From contig JAUWBI010000013.1 in assembly GCA_030601745.1 (NCBI GenBank), positions 1 to 52,368 of the forward strand: a stretch of 52,368 bases of DNA, given 5' to 3'. The DNA is from Phycisphaerae bacterium. GTDB taxonomy: Bacteria > Planctomycetota > Phycisphaerae > Sedimentisphaerales > Anaerobacaceae. The translations under genes and the position numbers were made by a program. Under the pieces are notes generated by a model. It was not told the DNA's origin. It saw only the letters and a list, made by a program, of their open reading frames with translations, and made no database searches. This document shows positions 26,867 through 34,756 of this stretch, one piece after another; the first letter of the stretch is position 1, and each line of letters begins with the position of its first letter.

Positions 26867-27013
26867 ATGGAAATCCGCCGGCAAGACTCGAATTTAACTC
26901 TCAGGGGAGAGGCTTCTGCAATATCCTGTCCTGTCGGTTTGCATCCAGTTACAGCCGTAATGCTTTCGTTAATTGCCTTGAATCGGAGTTCCTGCGCAAC
27001 AGGTGCGCTATGA
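26867..27013 (+). CDS. Possible 48-residue leader peptide
   Basis: A short open frame begins MEIRRQDSNLTLRGEASAIS and ends LNRSSCATGAL. It is preceded by a good AAGGAG site 8 nt from the ATG and ends 31 bp before the start of the secreted-protein gene. It has three cysteines and no recognisable family. It could be a leader peptide, a fragment of a dispersed repeat, or chance. The strong ribosome site and the position inside an otherwise unexplained leader are the only support. Confidence 0.25.
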   Translation: MEIRRQDSNLTLRGEASAISCPVGLHPVTAVMLSLIALNRSSCATGAL

Positions 27014-27044
27014 AATATTAACAATTTTTTTAGGAGATGAAAAA

Positions 27045-28235
27045 ATGATTAACAAATTCAACAGTCTCATAAGTATGGCAGGAGTGGCGGTCTCACTGTT
27101 ACTCATTTTACTGTGTCCAAGTATGTCCTGGGGCGATTGGTCTGTCTTGTTCTTTGACGATTTCGATGACGGGAACTACGATGGGTGGAGCGTCACAGAT
27201 TGGAAAGGTGAACCTAGACCGGCTCCGGATGTCGTAGTTTCTCCCGAGGGGTATTCGCTTCGGGGTGTTGGCAGCGGCTATACCACACCCCCACCCGTTG
27301 ATACGTGGATTTCTCATCCAGTGTCGATCAGCGACGTGACCGAGCTGAAGATTGAAATGCGTGCCAAGTCAGGGCCGCAGTGGCCTAACCGGGCAGTCGT
27401 GTACCTGGTCAGCGGCAGTGATTATTACTCTGTTGACGATTACGGTGAAGCAGGTGAAAACGAAACTGCGGATTTGGATTGCTATGTCAACGGTTTAAGG
27501 GACTTCCTCCGTTACCCAATTGGCAGTCGCGCTTTTGAATGGCACACTTTTGCATGGACTCGTGATGCTAATGGCTGGTGGTCGTTAAGCATAGACAGCA
27601 ATGTTGAGTGGGAGGATTTTTGCCAGGACAACCGATTGACTTCTTTCGATAGGATATCGCTCCATCTCTTGCGGAATCAATCTGAGATTGAGTGGGTACG
27701 AATCAGCACCTCTGAACCTCTAACACATGACGAATGCGAGAACGCTATTGCTGTCGAAGCGGATGAACCATACAACGGGTCAACCACAAGAGCTACAGGT
27801 ACAGATACGAGCAGCTGTTCGTATAATGATACGAATGATGTGTGGCATTCTTTCACACCAAGGTTTAATTATGAATATACAATCAGTCTTTGCGGAAGTA
27901 CGTTCGACACTACGTTAGCTGTGTTTGATGACTGTAATGGGACAGAGTTAGCCTGTAATGATGATACTAAACCAGGGATATGTTCTCCTACATTACCTAC
28001 ATTACAGTCTCAACTTACGATGCCTTTAGTGAAAGATTTGACTTATTTTATCCGCATAGCCGGATACGATGGGGAAACAGGAGATTATACGCTGACTGTT
28101 ACCGGGCCGGTATGCACTGAACGTCCAGCAATGGATTTTAACGATGATTGCAAAGTTGACTTTCGGGATTTTGCCATCTTTTCCCAAAGCTGGCTTGACT
28201 GCAACCTTGATCCACCAGAACTTTGTTGGCAATAA
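27045..28235 (+). CDS. Secreted protein with PPC-like domain and dockerin-like tail
   Basis: A 396-residue exported protein. The ATG at 27045 is preferred over the upstream frame because AGGAG lies just before it and a clear signal peptide follows (VAVSLLLILLCPSMSWG). Residues ~25-220 form a jelly-roll-like domain (DDFDDGNYDGWSVTDW, EIEWVRIST) resembling LamG/DUF1080 folds. Residues ~225-360 resemble bacterial pre-peptidase C-terminal (PPC) domains (CENAIAVEADEPYNGST, YTISLCGSTFDTTLAVFDDC). The end (AMDFNDDCKVDFRDFAIFSQ) is the same Asp-rich dockerin-like module as in the subtilase and GLUG proteins. Probably a secreted binding protein; no catalytic motif seen. Confidence 0.78.
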   Translation: MINKFNSLISMAGVAVSLLLILLCPSMSWGDWSVLFFDDFDDGNYDGWSVTDWKGEPRPAPDVVVSPEGYSLRGVGSGYTTPPPVDTWISHPVSISDVTELKIEMRAKSGPQWPNRAVVYLVSGSDYYSVDDYGEAGENETADLDCYVNGLRDFLRYPIGSRAFEWHTFAWTRDANGWWSLSIDSNVEWEDFCQDNRLTSFDRISLHLLRNQSEIEWVRISTSEPLTHDECENAIAVEADEPYNGSTTRATGTDTSSCSYNDTNDVWHSFTPRFNYEYTISLCGSTFDTTLAVFDDCNGTELACNDDTKPGICSPTLPTLQSQLTMPLVKDLTYFIRIAGYDGETGDYTLTVTGPVCTERPAMDFNDDCKVDFRDFAIFSQSWLDCNLDPPELCWQ

Positions 28236-28386
28236 CGCGAACGGATCCAAATCCGCGGTGAAAAGGATTAACCGCAGAGACCGCGGAGAGCGCAGAGGAA
28301 GGAAAAAATAAACGAAAAAAAAATAGATTACCGCGCATTCCGTCCAATCCGTCCAGGGGCCGGACTTTCAGCGCTACGCGGAATGA

Positions 28387-28422
28387 CCCCATTAGAGACT
28401 GGAGAAAAGGCCTCTAACGGGG
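28387..28422. repeat. Degenerate short copy of the CCCCGTTAGA inverted-arm element
   Basis: CCCCATTAGAGA (28387-28398) faces CCTCTAACGGGG (28411-28422), nearly complementary arms around 12 bp. It lies in the 370-bp spacer after the secreted-protein gene, which also holds a direct repeat of CCGCAGAG-type words (~28272-28300) and a CAGGCAGG-rich stretch. Confidence 0.6.
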
Positions 28423-28492
28423 CAGGCAGGCGGGGACAGGCAACACTCTAAACAATGAGGCAGGCAGGCCTGGGGGGCTTCTAATGATAGTC

Positions 28493-28521
28493 TTGACAAG
28501 GCGGGATAGATAAAGTAGAAC
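28493..28521 (+). promoter_or_regulatory. Weak promoter candidate
   Basis: TTGACA at 28493, a 17-bp spacer, then TAGAAC at 28516, about 85 bp before the small membrane-protein gene. The -10 box is poor. Confidence 0.3.
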
Positions 28522-28604
28522 AGGCGGCGGTTTCTCTTTAGTTTGGCTCAATAGAGTCGGAGGGACAAGTTGAACGGGAAATGTTACAATAAGGGGTTGA
28601 TATA

Positions 28605-28964
28605 ATGAAGGATAAATATAAAAATTCGGGAACGGTGGGGGCAGGCGTGGTTCTGCTGATAATTGTTGCACTGATAGTTTTATCAATCGTTAGATACTTC
28701 TGGGTCGATGCAGCAAATGGCCATTATGATACTTTGATATCGGCCTACATACGAGAAATGAAGGATTATGAAGCTGAGGACCAGGGCAGACTAAAGAAGC
28801 AATTGCTGGAAGGTGGTATCTTTATCAAGATGCACAGATGGGACAGGGAAAGTTTCATTAAGGACGAGGAACTATATAATGAAATAGTAAAAGCGTATAA
28901 CAAACAAGAAAGGAGAAGGGAAGAAAGAGAGGGAGGTCTTATAGATGCGTTGATAAATCTGTGA
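28605..28964 (+). CDS. Small single-pass membrane protein, unknown function
   Basis: A 119-residue protein. One transmembrane helix (~residues 12-31, GAGVVLLIIVALIVLSIVRY) is followed by a highly charged, mostly helical tail (YIREMKDYEAEDQGRLKKQL, EERREEREGG-like end) that would lie outside or inside the cell depending on topology. No family recognised. It has its own ribosome site (AAGGGG), lies 68 bp before the isomerase-like gene, and may be cotranscribed with it. High Lys/Glu/Arg content and a coiled-coil-like tail suggest a membrane-anchored adaptor; this is inference only. Confidence 0.6.
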   Translation: MKDKYKNSGTVGAGVVLLIIVALIVLSIVRYFWVDAANGHYDTLISAYIREMKDYEAEDQGRLKKQLLEGGIFIKMHRWDRESFIKDEELYNEIVKAYNKQERRREEREGGLIDALINL

Positions 28965-29032
28965 AAAGAATGTTAAGTTTGCCGTTTGAAAGGTGGTAAA
29001 TTTGTCAACTACTTAAAAGGAGGAATTTAGCG

Positions 29033-30025
29033 ATGCGTAAAACCTGTCTTGTTTTGATGATTGTATTGTCACTGTCTTGTGAAAAAGTTTTCTCCCAGAA
29101 GGTCCCGACAGGCAATCCGAAGGATTTTAAGGTAAAGACGTGTCTGCATTCTGTCAGCTATGCCGGCGTTTGGCGTGGACAGGCGAGATTGAGTGTCGAT
29201 GAGTTTTTGCTCAAGGCAAAGCAACTCGGATTCGATGGCGTAATGTTGGTGGCTAAACGGCCTCACGTATCGCCTCTGGATTACGATGCGGCTGCACGAA
29301 AGGCGCTGCGGCGCAAAATTGAGCGGCTCGGGCTTGAATTGGTGTGTCTGGCCGGATATACGGATTTTACGGCGGGTGTTGATAAACCCGGTGTCCCTAA
29401 CGTGGAAATTCAGGCCTGTTATGTCGGGGAATTGGCCAGATTGGCGCGTGATTTAGGGACCGATATGGTGCGCATATTCACAGGTTACGAACGCCCCGGG
29501 GTGCCCTTTGACAAACAATATGCGATGGTGGTTGAAGGATTAAGGCTTGCCGGTCAAAAGGCGGCAAAGTATGGTGTTACCCTTGCCGTGCAGAATCATC
29601 ACGACATTGGAGTTGGCCACGATACTATGTACTGGCTTCTCAAAGAAGTCAATCTGCCGAATGTTAAGGCGGCTTTTGATGCGTGGGCCCCGGCCTTACA
29701 AGGTTTGAAGGCAGATGAAATGAGGGCTGCCGTCTTGAAGATGAAGCCCTTTATCGTTCACACCACTGCGGCGGATTATGTGCGTTTGCCTCGATATCGC
29801 TATGAGCACAATCTGACCAATTTTCTACAGCGTGACACTTTGATTCGGGCGGTCCCGATGGGAGAGGGCTTCGTTGATTACGAAACTTTTTTCGAGAGCT
29901 TGAAGAAAATCGGGTATCAGGGATATATTGCTTACGAGATGTGTGAGGTGCTGGACGGCGGAGGAGATGTCGAGAATCTGGATAAAACGGCAAAAAAATT
30001 CCTCGAATACGTAAAGAAGTTTTAA
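29033..30025 (+). CDS. Exported sugar phosphate isomerase/epimerase-like TIM barrel
   Basis: A 330-residue protein with an N-terminal signal peptide (MRKTCLVLMIVLSLSC..., possibly a lipobox-like SLSC) and a xylose isomerase-like/AP-endonuclease-2 TIM barrel. Barrel landmarks: LKAKQLGFDGVMLVAKR, GLELVCLAGYTDFT, LGTDMVRIFTG, VTLAVQNHHDIGVGHD (metal-site His and Asp), VKAAFDAWAP and GYIAYEMCEVLDG with the last metal-ligating Glu. Planctomycetes carry many exported members of this family whose substrates are unknown. A GGAGG-like site precedes the ATG. Likely binds a divalent metal and isomerises a sugar or cyclitol in the periplasm. Confidence 0.82.
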   Translation: MRKTCLVLMIVLSLSCEKVFSQKVPTGNPKDFKVKTCLHSVSYAGVWRGQARLSVDEFLLKAKQLGFDGVMLVAKRPHVSPLDYDAAARKALRRKIERLGLELVCLAGYTDFTAGVDKPGVPNVEIQACYVGELARLARDLGTDMVRIFTGYERPGVPFDKQYAMVVEGLRLAGQKAAKYGVTLAVQNHHDIGVGHDTMYWLLKEVNLPNVKAAFDAWAPALQGLKADEMRAAVLKMKPFIVHTTAADYVRLPRYRYEHNLTNFLQRDTLIRAVPMGEGFVDYETFFESLKKIGYQGYIAYEMCEVLDGGGDVENLDKTAKKFLEYVKKF

Positions 30026-30175
30026 AAGAAAAAGAAACGACGAGTTCTTGAGGCTGGTTCGCTTGGCTGGAGTCAAATCCTCATAGTGCTGCTTTGATGA
30101 GCTCTACGGTATTGTAAAGCAGGGTGGTTATCGGCATTGGTCCGACGCTGGCAGGGACAAGGCAAAACCATATTA

Positions 30176-30616
30176 CTACTTTTTGCGGGGTTTACGAATT
30201 GAGAGGACTTGTCGTGGGTAATCAATAGTAAGAACAAATTTACTCAGAAAATTCCCTACCCCAAGAAGAAAGGCGTCGCAACCCTGGACGAAATCAATAG
30301 GCATGTCGGCTATTGTGTACAGTACTTTATTTCCAGGCATTCCATTCGCTCGCATTTCTAAAATATCTACCCGCGATGTGTGCGGATAAGCATACGCAGT
30401 GCCGCTGGCTGTTTTTATTGGTTTACGAGCCACAGCTTTGAGATTATGACCAAGTTCAAGGGCGCTTTTGGCGGGAAATACGCAGTCGTCAGCGCCTGTA
30501 TCCACAATCGCCAGTGCAATAATCGCTAACTTCGTGGCCGGATTAGTTACCCTAATCCACAACATAGGCTGGCTAATACCAAGTACAACAGGGAAAGGAT
30601 AATTTGTGATTGGCAT
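30176..30616 (-). CDS. Retropepsin-like aspartyl protease
   Basis: A 146-residue single-domain protein. AIVDTGADDCVFP (~residues 36-48) is the D-T/S-G active-site motif of retroviral-type aspartyl proteases, followed by the flap-like strands KPIKTASGTAYAYPHTS and a C-terminal FLLGVGNFLSKF matching the conserved hydrophobic-Gly segment. Such proteins dimerise to form one active site. It lies 5 bp downstream of a DUF5678-like gene on the same strand, a two-gene arrangement seen in many bacteria. A regulatory or toxin-antitoxin-like role is possible but not shown. No signal peptide, so probably cytoplasmic. Confidence 0.78.
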   Translation of the reverse strand: MPITNYPFPVVLGISQPMLWIRVTNPATKLAIIALAIVDTGADDCVFPAKSALELGHNLKAVARKPIKTASGTAYAYPHTSRVDILEMRANGMPGNKVLYTIADMPIDFVQGCDAFLLGVGNFLSKFVLTIDYPRQVLSIRKPRKK

Positions 30617-30621
30617 TTGTC

Positions 30622-30831
30622 TTAGTAGATATAGGCTACACCTTGCTTAGGTACGAAGACAATAGCGGGAACGGCTACTCCCTTTTCCCGCGCGTTCTGG
30701 ATTACTGCACCGGGGTCTCGCCCAGATGCTATAATCCTCTTGCCCTCAGAAGGGTTGAAAGCTACATACTTGCCCTGGTACTTTTGGTCTGTGACAAGTA
30801 CTCGGCCCTCTTTAGGGGTTCGTTTAGCCAA
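30622..30831 (-). CDS. DUF5678-like small protein
   Basis: A 69-residue protein with the DUF5678 pattern: YQGKYVAFNPSEGKRIIASG, then a helix (DPGAVIQNAREKG) and VPAIVFVPKQGVAYIY. The start appears to be TTG at 30829-30831, preceded 9 nt upstream by a strong AAGGAGG. The start at an ATG inside the SD-to-start spacer would give only a few codons. It is transcribed just ahead of the retropepsin-like gene with a 5-bp gap, so the two are almost certainly coexpressed. Function of DUF5678 is unknown. Confidence 0.75.
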   Translation of the reverse strand: MAKRTPKEGRVLVTDQKYQGKYVAFNPSEGKRIIASGRDPGAVIQNAREKGVAVPAIVFVPKQGVAYIY

Positions 30832-31015
30832 AAGACATTTCCTCCTTCGCTTGGGACATCCCTGCGTGATATTCTTGAAATAACAGACAAGAGTTCTCTC
30901 TTGGAACTCTTTTAACCATCCAAACTACTTTACTCTATAAATTATATCGACTATATGCAATCAAAACTCCCGACATTTTTCAAGGTTATTTCATAAGTGA
31001 TGGATTGAAAAGCAC

Positions 31016-31984
31016 TCACGCTCTCCAGGGGCGCTTTCTGTTCATTTTTCCCGATAAAATATTTTTTGTAATGATTACATCCTCCCTGACCTGGAAATCA
31101 AACATTCCTGCACAAATAAAATCGGCGCCGTTTTCATAGGCGAATTTGAAGCCATCTCTGGGATGGATAGCCCCTGCAGCCAAAACCTTAAAGGCAATCC
31201 AGGGCTTTTCCACTTTTTTCATAAACTCAATAGTTTTTTCCGGGGTAGTGGACCACACATTATCCTTAATTCTTTGTGGGGTAAAGGACCAATAATTACT
31301 GCTGTGTAAAGTTTTCATATAAAAATCGGGTTTCAATCCTGCTTTTTCGCATGCGATAGGCACTTCTATATTATGTCCACCGATACCTGCGATTGCTCCG
31401 TTTTTCTTAATGAAATCGACGGCCTTTGCGATAATGTCAACACGACCATCTTTGATGAGACTATCTCCGGCACCACCCTGTATATAAGCTCCGATAGCTC
31501 CGTTGTCTATGGCCATTTTTATATCGGTCTTAAAGTGTTGGATGTCGGTTTTTTTGGGTTTGACCTGTGCAATCCACTGCATCTCGCCGCCTCTTTCATT
31601 CCAATATTTTTTGAGAAGTCCGATGCAGTGCTTATCAAGCCGTAATATAGCAGTGTTTATTCCGGTTTCTTCACATATCTCGAAAGTTTCCATAACTTTC
31701 TCGTCGGTAAAATAGTTTCTCAGCAGGGAAGATACGTAAACCAGGTCTCTGCTGTGTGCAAAGCTGCTGATTAGATTGCCGCCGCAAATCAATCTGCTAA
31801 TATTGACATTACCAATCCTGCCCATCGGCAGACCTTTAATGGGACCCTTCGGCGGCGGAGGAATTGGTTTTTTTGTTGCTCTTTCTAATAAGACTTTCTC
31901 TTCACAACTTAAACCTAATGCAGCGGTTGTAGATGTGATAATGGATTTTTTTAAGAACTTGCGGCGGTTTAGATTTTCTGCCAT
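31016..31984 (-). CDS. Tat-exported TIM-barrel / aldo-keto reductase-like protein
   Basis: A 322-residue protein beginning MAENLNRRKFLKKSIITSTT, a twin-arginine signal (NRRKFLKKS), followed by a Cys (GLSCEE) that might be a lipobox. The mature part looks like a divergent aldo/keto reductase barrel (LPMGRIGNVNISRLICGGNL, GINTAILRLDKH, GAIGAYIQGGAG, AGIGGHNIEVPIACEKAG, AFKVLAAGAIHPRDGF). The usual AKR catalytic Tyr/His tetrad is not obvious, so it may bind a ligand rather than reduce one. Planctomycetes have many such Tat-exported members. It stands alone, with no operon partner within 200 bp. Confidence 0.72.
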   Translation of the reverse strand: MAENLNRRKFLKKSIITSTTAALGLSCEEKVLLERATKKPIPPPPKGPIKGLPMGRIGNVNISRLICGGNLISSFAHSRDLVYVSSLLRNYFTDEKVMETFEICEETGINTAILRLDKHCIGLLKKYWNERGGEMQWIAQVKPKKTDIQHFKTDIKMAIDNGAIGAYIQGGAGDSLIKDGRVDIIAKAVDFIKKNGAIAGIGGHNIEVPIACEKAGLKPDFYMKTLHSSNYWSFTPQRIKDNVWSTTPEKTIEFMKKVEKPWIAFKVLAAGAIHPRDGFKFAYENGADFICAGMFDFQVREDVIITKNILSGKMNRKRPWRA

Positions 31985-32143
31985 GATTCACCTCTCTTTT
32001 ACTTACTTAAATCTGCCGGCTTGAGCACAAATACCATTATATACAAGTTTTTCTTCTTTGTCCAGCTTGTGATTACTGAAGTTCAGGAAAATGGAGCTGT
32101 TCAGGATGTGTTTTCACATCCGGAGAGCGGAAGGTTAAGGGAA

Positions 32144-32161
32144 TTGCAAACATGCTGTTAG
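32144..32161. other. attC-like core 1 (downstream of ABC permease)
   Basis: TTGCAAACATGCTGTTAG on the plus strand. It closely matches a second copy at 33955-33971 (TGCAAACGCACTGTTAG). Both sit immediately downstream of minus-strand genes, where integron cassette recombination sites lie. The GTTRRRY consensus is imperfect here (GTTAGCA). The enclosing 31985-32181 spacer has no other feature. Confidence 0.35.
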
Positions 32162-32181
32162 CAGAAGTCGCACTTTTCTAA

Positions 32182-32937
32182 TCATAATCCTTTGATTAAA
32201 TTTCTCTTATGAAATCTATTTGATAAAGATATGAATATTACGCTAAATATAGATAACGCTGTAAAATCAATAATTGGGGAGATATGGCATTCACCTTTAA
32301 AGCTGAAATTGAATATGTCGACCAAATAAGTAATAGGTGAAAAGTAAGCCAACACTCTCGCACTTCCTTGCAGATTCTCTAAGGCTATAAAAATACCGCT
32401 TATAAAAATCAGTGGGAAACGGATAAGACTGGAAAACATCATAATATGGGATGGAGAACGCACTGATGGAGATGCCAATAAAACACCTAAGGAAGAAAAA
32501 CAGAAAGAAGCCAATAATATACCGAAGAACAAAAACAAAATGTTTATATTGTAATCAAAAAATATCAGCCCAACTATTAATACAACCATATTTATGATAA
32601 TCCCAAAGATCATTCCCGCTGCAATATCTCCCAAAATTATTGTATTGATACTAACCGGAAAAGAGAGCAATCTTTCATAAGTTCCTGCTTGTTTTTCCCA
32701 GGGAGTAATCAGGGGACCAACTGACGAGGCTGTAAAAAATAGGGACATTGCTAAAAGCCCGGGAAAGAAAGAATGTAAATTTACCTCCCTTCCCAAATAA
32801 AAGGACAGAAACATAAATAGAGGGAACAAAAGGCCAAATATTAAAACCGGAGCTTTAGTGTAATAAATTCTAATGTTCTTTTCTGTCGTAACCATCACTC
32901 CGCGAAAAAACTGTCCATTTATATCTCTAATCGTCAT
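32182..32937 (-). CDS. ABC-2 type transporter permease
   Basis: A 251-residue membrane protein with six hydrophobic helices (VLIFGLLFPLFMFLSFYLGR; SLFFTASSVGPLI; IIINMVVLIVGLIFF; LFFGILLASFCFSSLGVLLA; FISGIFIALENL; TALSIFSVIFISLS), the architecture of ABC-2 exporters. The RYERLLSFPVSINTIILGDI segment after helix 2 is the coupling-helix motif (xERLLS.P) of this family. Its start overlaps the ATPase gene by 11 bp and it would form an exporter with it. Likely exports a drug, polysaccharide or lipid; substrate unknown. Confidence 0.85.
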   Translation of the reverse strand: MTIRDINGQFFRGVMVTTEKNIRIYYTKAPVLIFGLLFPLFMFLSFYLGREVNLHSFFPGLLAMSLFFTASSVGPLITPWEKQAGTYERLLSFPVSINTIILGDIAAGMIFGIIINMVVLIVGLIFFDYNINILFLFFGILLASFCFSSLGVLLASPSVRSPSHIMMFSSLIRFPLIFISGIFIALENLQGSARVLAYFSPITYLVDIFNFSFKGECHISPIIDFTALSIFSVIFISLSNRFHKRNLIKGL

Positions 32938-33874
32938 AACTTTTACTCTCCGTAAACTTCACAAATGCATCTTCCAGACTTGCTCTGCATATCTCCATAG
33001 AAACTATTGTCAGATCCTTATCCTCAGCGAACTTCGCCAAATACTTCACAAGTTTGTCAGGATTGTTTGTGTATAGCTTCCATTTATCTCCCAATCTTTC
33101 TACCCTATTCACTATATTGCCTTTTCCGATCAAACTATCATCAATACATTTATCAAAAGAAATCTCAACTGATTGGGTGGTTTCAAATGTCCTTCTCAAC
33201 CTTTCAGGTCTGTCAATAACAACTATCTTACCTTTGTTGATAATTGCTACTCTTGCACATAGCTGGTTTGCCTCTTCAATATTATGAGTGGTTAAAAAGA
33301 TAGTAGTTCCTTTCTGATTCATCTGATTGATGATGTCTCTAATCAATCGTTGACTCTGGACATCTAATCCTGACATTGGTTCATCCAGGAACAGGACCTC
33401 AGGATTATGGGCAATAGCGCTTGCAATATTGACCCTCTGTTTCATACCTTTTGAAAAGGTTCTGACAGGATCATCTTTTCTATCGTATAGTTCAAATTGC
33501 TCTAAAAGACTGTTTGCTCTTTTCTTAAGTTCTTTCATAGGAAGTCCGTAGAATCTGCCTGCCAGGATGATGTTCTGTTGCGCGTTTAAGTCTACATAAA
33601 CATTCCCCATTTCTGGGATAACTCCCATTTTCATTTTCGCTTTGATTGGATTTCTCTTTACATTAACTCCATCTATAAAAGCATCTCCCGAATCTGGGGC
33701 AAGCAGACCCGTTAACATTCTGATTGTGGTTGTCTTTCCAGCACCATTCGGTCCGAGAAAGCCAAATATCTCCCCCTCATTAACACTAAAAGTAATCTGA
33801 TTGACAGCGGTAACATTACCAAACCTCTTTGTTAAAGCATTCGCTTCAATGACGTTATTGTTTTCTTTCTTCAT
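32927..33874 (-). CDS. ABC transporter ATP-binding protein (ABC-2 exporter type)
   Basis: A 315-residue ATPase. Walker A GPNGAGKTTTIRML (~residues 39-52), Q-loop region, the family variant signature FSKGMKQRVNIA, Walker B EVLFLDEPMSGLD and switch His in LTTHNIEEANQL are all intact. The C-terminal ~80 residues (TTQSVEISFDKC..., SLEDAFVKFTESK) form the extension typical of DrrA/CcmA-like exporter ATPases. Its start codon lies inside a possible attC-type boundary (ATTAGATG on the coding strand). Coupled to the permease gene by overlap. The pair is more AT-rich than the flanking sugar genes, which may indicate acquisition. Confidence 0.93.
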   Translation of the reverse strand: MKKENNNVIEANALTKRFGNVTAVNQITFSVNEGEIFGFLGPNGAGKTTTIRMLTGLLAPDSGDAFIDGVNVKRNPIKAKMKMGVIPEMGNVYVDLNAQQNIILAGRFYGLPMKELKKRANSLLEQFELYDRKDDPVRTFSKGMKQRVNIASAIAHNPEVLFLDEPMSGLDVQSQRLIRDIINQMNQKGTTIFLTTHNIEEANQLCARVAIINKGKIVVIDRPERLRRTFETTQSVEISFDKCIDDSLIGKGNIVNRVERLGDKWKLYTNNPDKLVKYLAKFAEDKDLTIVSMEICRASLEDAFVKFTESKSYDD

Positions 33875-33973
33875 CTAATGCGAGTCCATTAATTCGATTT
33901 CGGCTAATGTCTCACGTGTTTGAGCAGTGCAAAGCATTGGAGGGGAAACATAGCTGCAAACGCACTGTTAGGT
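33873..33973 (-). other. attC-like site 2 (between permease and ABC genes)
   Basis: Read on the minus strand, the segment starts ACCTAAC (fits RYYYAAC) and ends ATTAGAT (one mismatch to GTTRRRY), 101 bp apart. Near the first end, GTTTGCAGC can pair with GCTCAAAC with one unpaired base, as L boxes do in attC sites. It contains the start codon of the ABC ATPase gene. Suggestive only. Confidence 0.4.
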
Positions 33974-34006
33974 GACGTAACATTTTTTTGCATCGCCGAT
34001 ATTCAT

Positions 34007-34528
34007 TCATTTAGCACTTGCAAAGAATATGTGAGCTATCAATCCGGCAATAGGCGGAAAGAAAAATGTACAAACCACGCGAATGAGGGTAACTTTCCAG
34101 CCCAAAATTCCCACCTCCATCGGCAAACGGGCAACCGACCATAACGACCACGCTGCGAGGAACGCAACCATAGTTCCTATACCGGCACCGGAACGCAGCA
34201 GTCCGGCGGCGATAGGTAAACTGACGTAAGGCCCTCCGGGGACGAGAGCACCGGCCACTGTGCCGATGAATATTCCTCGTATGCCGGATTCGGCGCCTAC
34301 CCATTTCGATATTAGTTCGCCGGGCAGAAGGACCTGAACCATACCGGCCACGATGAAGGAAAAGATTAGTAACGGCAGAATTACAACCGTCATATTCAGG
34401 GCGGATTTAATACCGCTGATGTGCTGGCCTTGTCCTTTGTAGTATCCTATGAAAAGAAAAATGATTGCAAGTGCCCCCATTATTATTGTTGGAATCAACA
34501 TTGCTAAATTACTCCTTTTTTTATCCAT
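34007..34528 (-). CDS. Half-size permease, UPF0718/YraQ-like
   Basis: A 173-residue membrane protein with about five helices. The conserved GALVPGGPYVSLPIAAGLLR block (a G-x-x-x-P-G-G-P motif) is characteristic of UPF0718 permeases, in which two such halves normally make a ~300-residue protein. This gene is one half and would have to homodimerise or have lost its partner. VEVGILGWKVTLIRVVCTF-type and FFPPIAGLIAHIFF helices complete it. Some UPF0718 members are implicated in metal or organic cation efflux. It lies between the ABC pair and the VanZ-like gene with 130-230 bp spacers; no other function is suggested. Confidence 0.72.
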   Translation of the reverse strand: MDKKRSNLAMLIPTIIMGALAIIFLFIGYYKGQGQHISGIKSALNMTVVILPLLIFSFIVAGMVQVLLPGELISKWVGAESGIRGIFIGTVAGALVPGGPYVSLPIAAGLLRSGAGIGTMVAFLAAWSLWSVARLPMEVGILGWKVTLIRVVCTFFFPPIAGLIAHIFFASAK

Positions 34529-34756
34529 ATTTTTTCTCTTATGTTATGTTGCCTGAGATATAGTGACTGCATTATTTGGGATGTTTCGGATTGTAGTCAA
34601 GGAATTTATTTGTTATCTCTGACCAAACAGCCCTGGGCGGTGTCTGAGAAATTGATTAATCGTAGATTTTCTAAATCAACATCTCTTATCGCAGTTTGTC
34701 TTTTGCTAAAGCAGCCAAATGAATCAGTATCTTATATCAAGCCGGTTTACGCAAGC

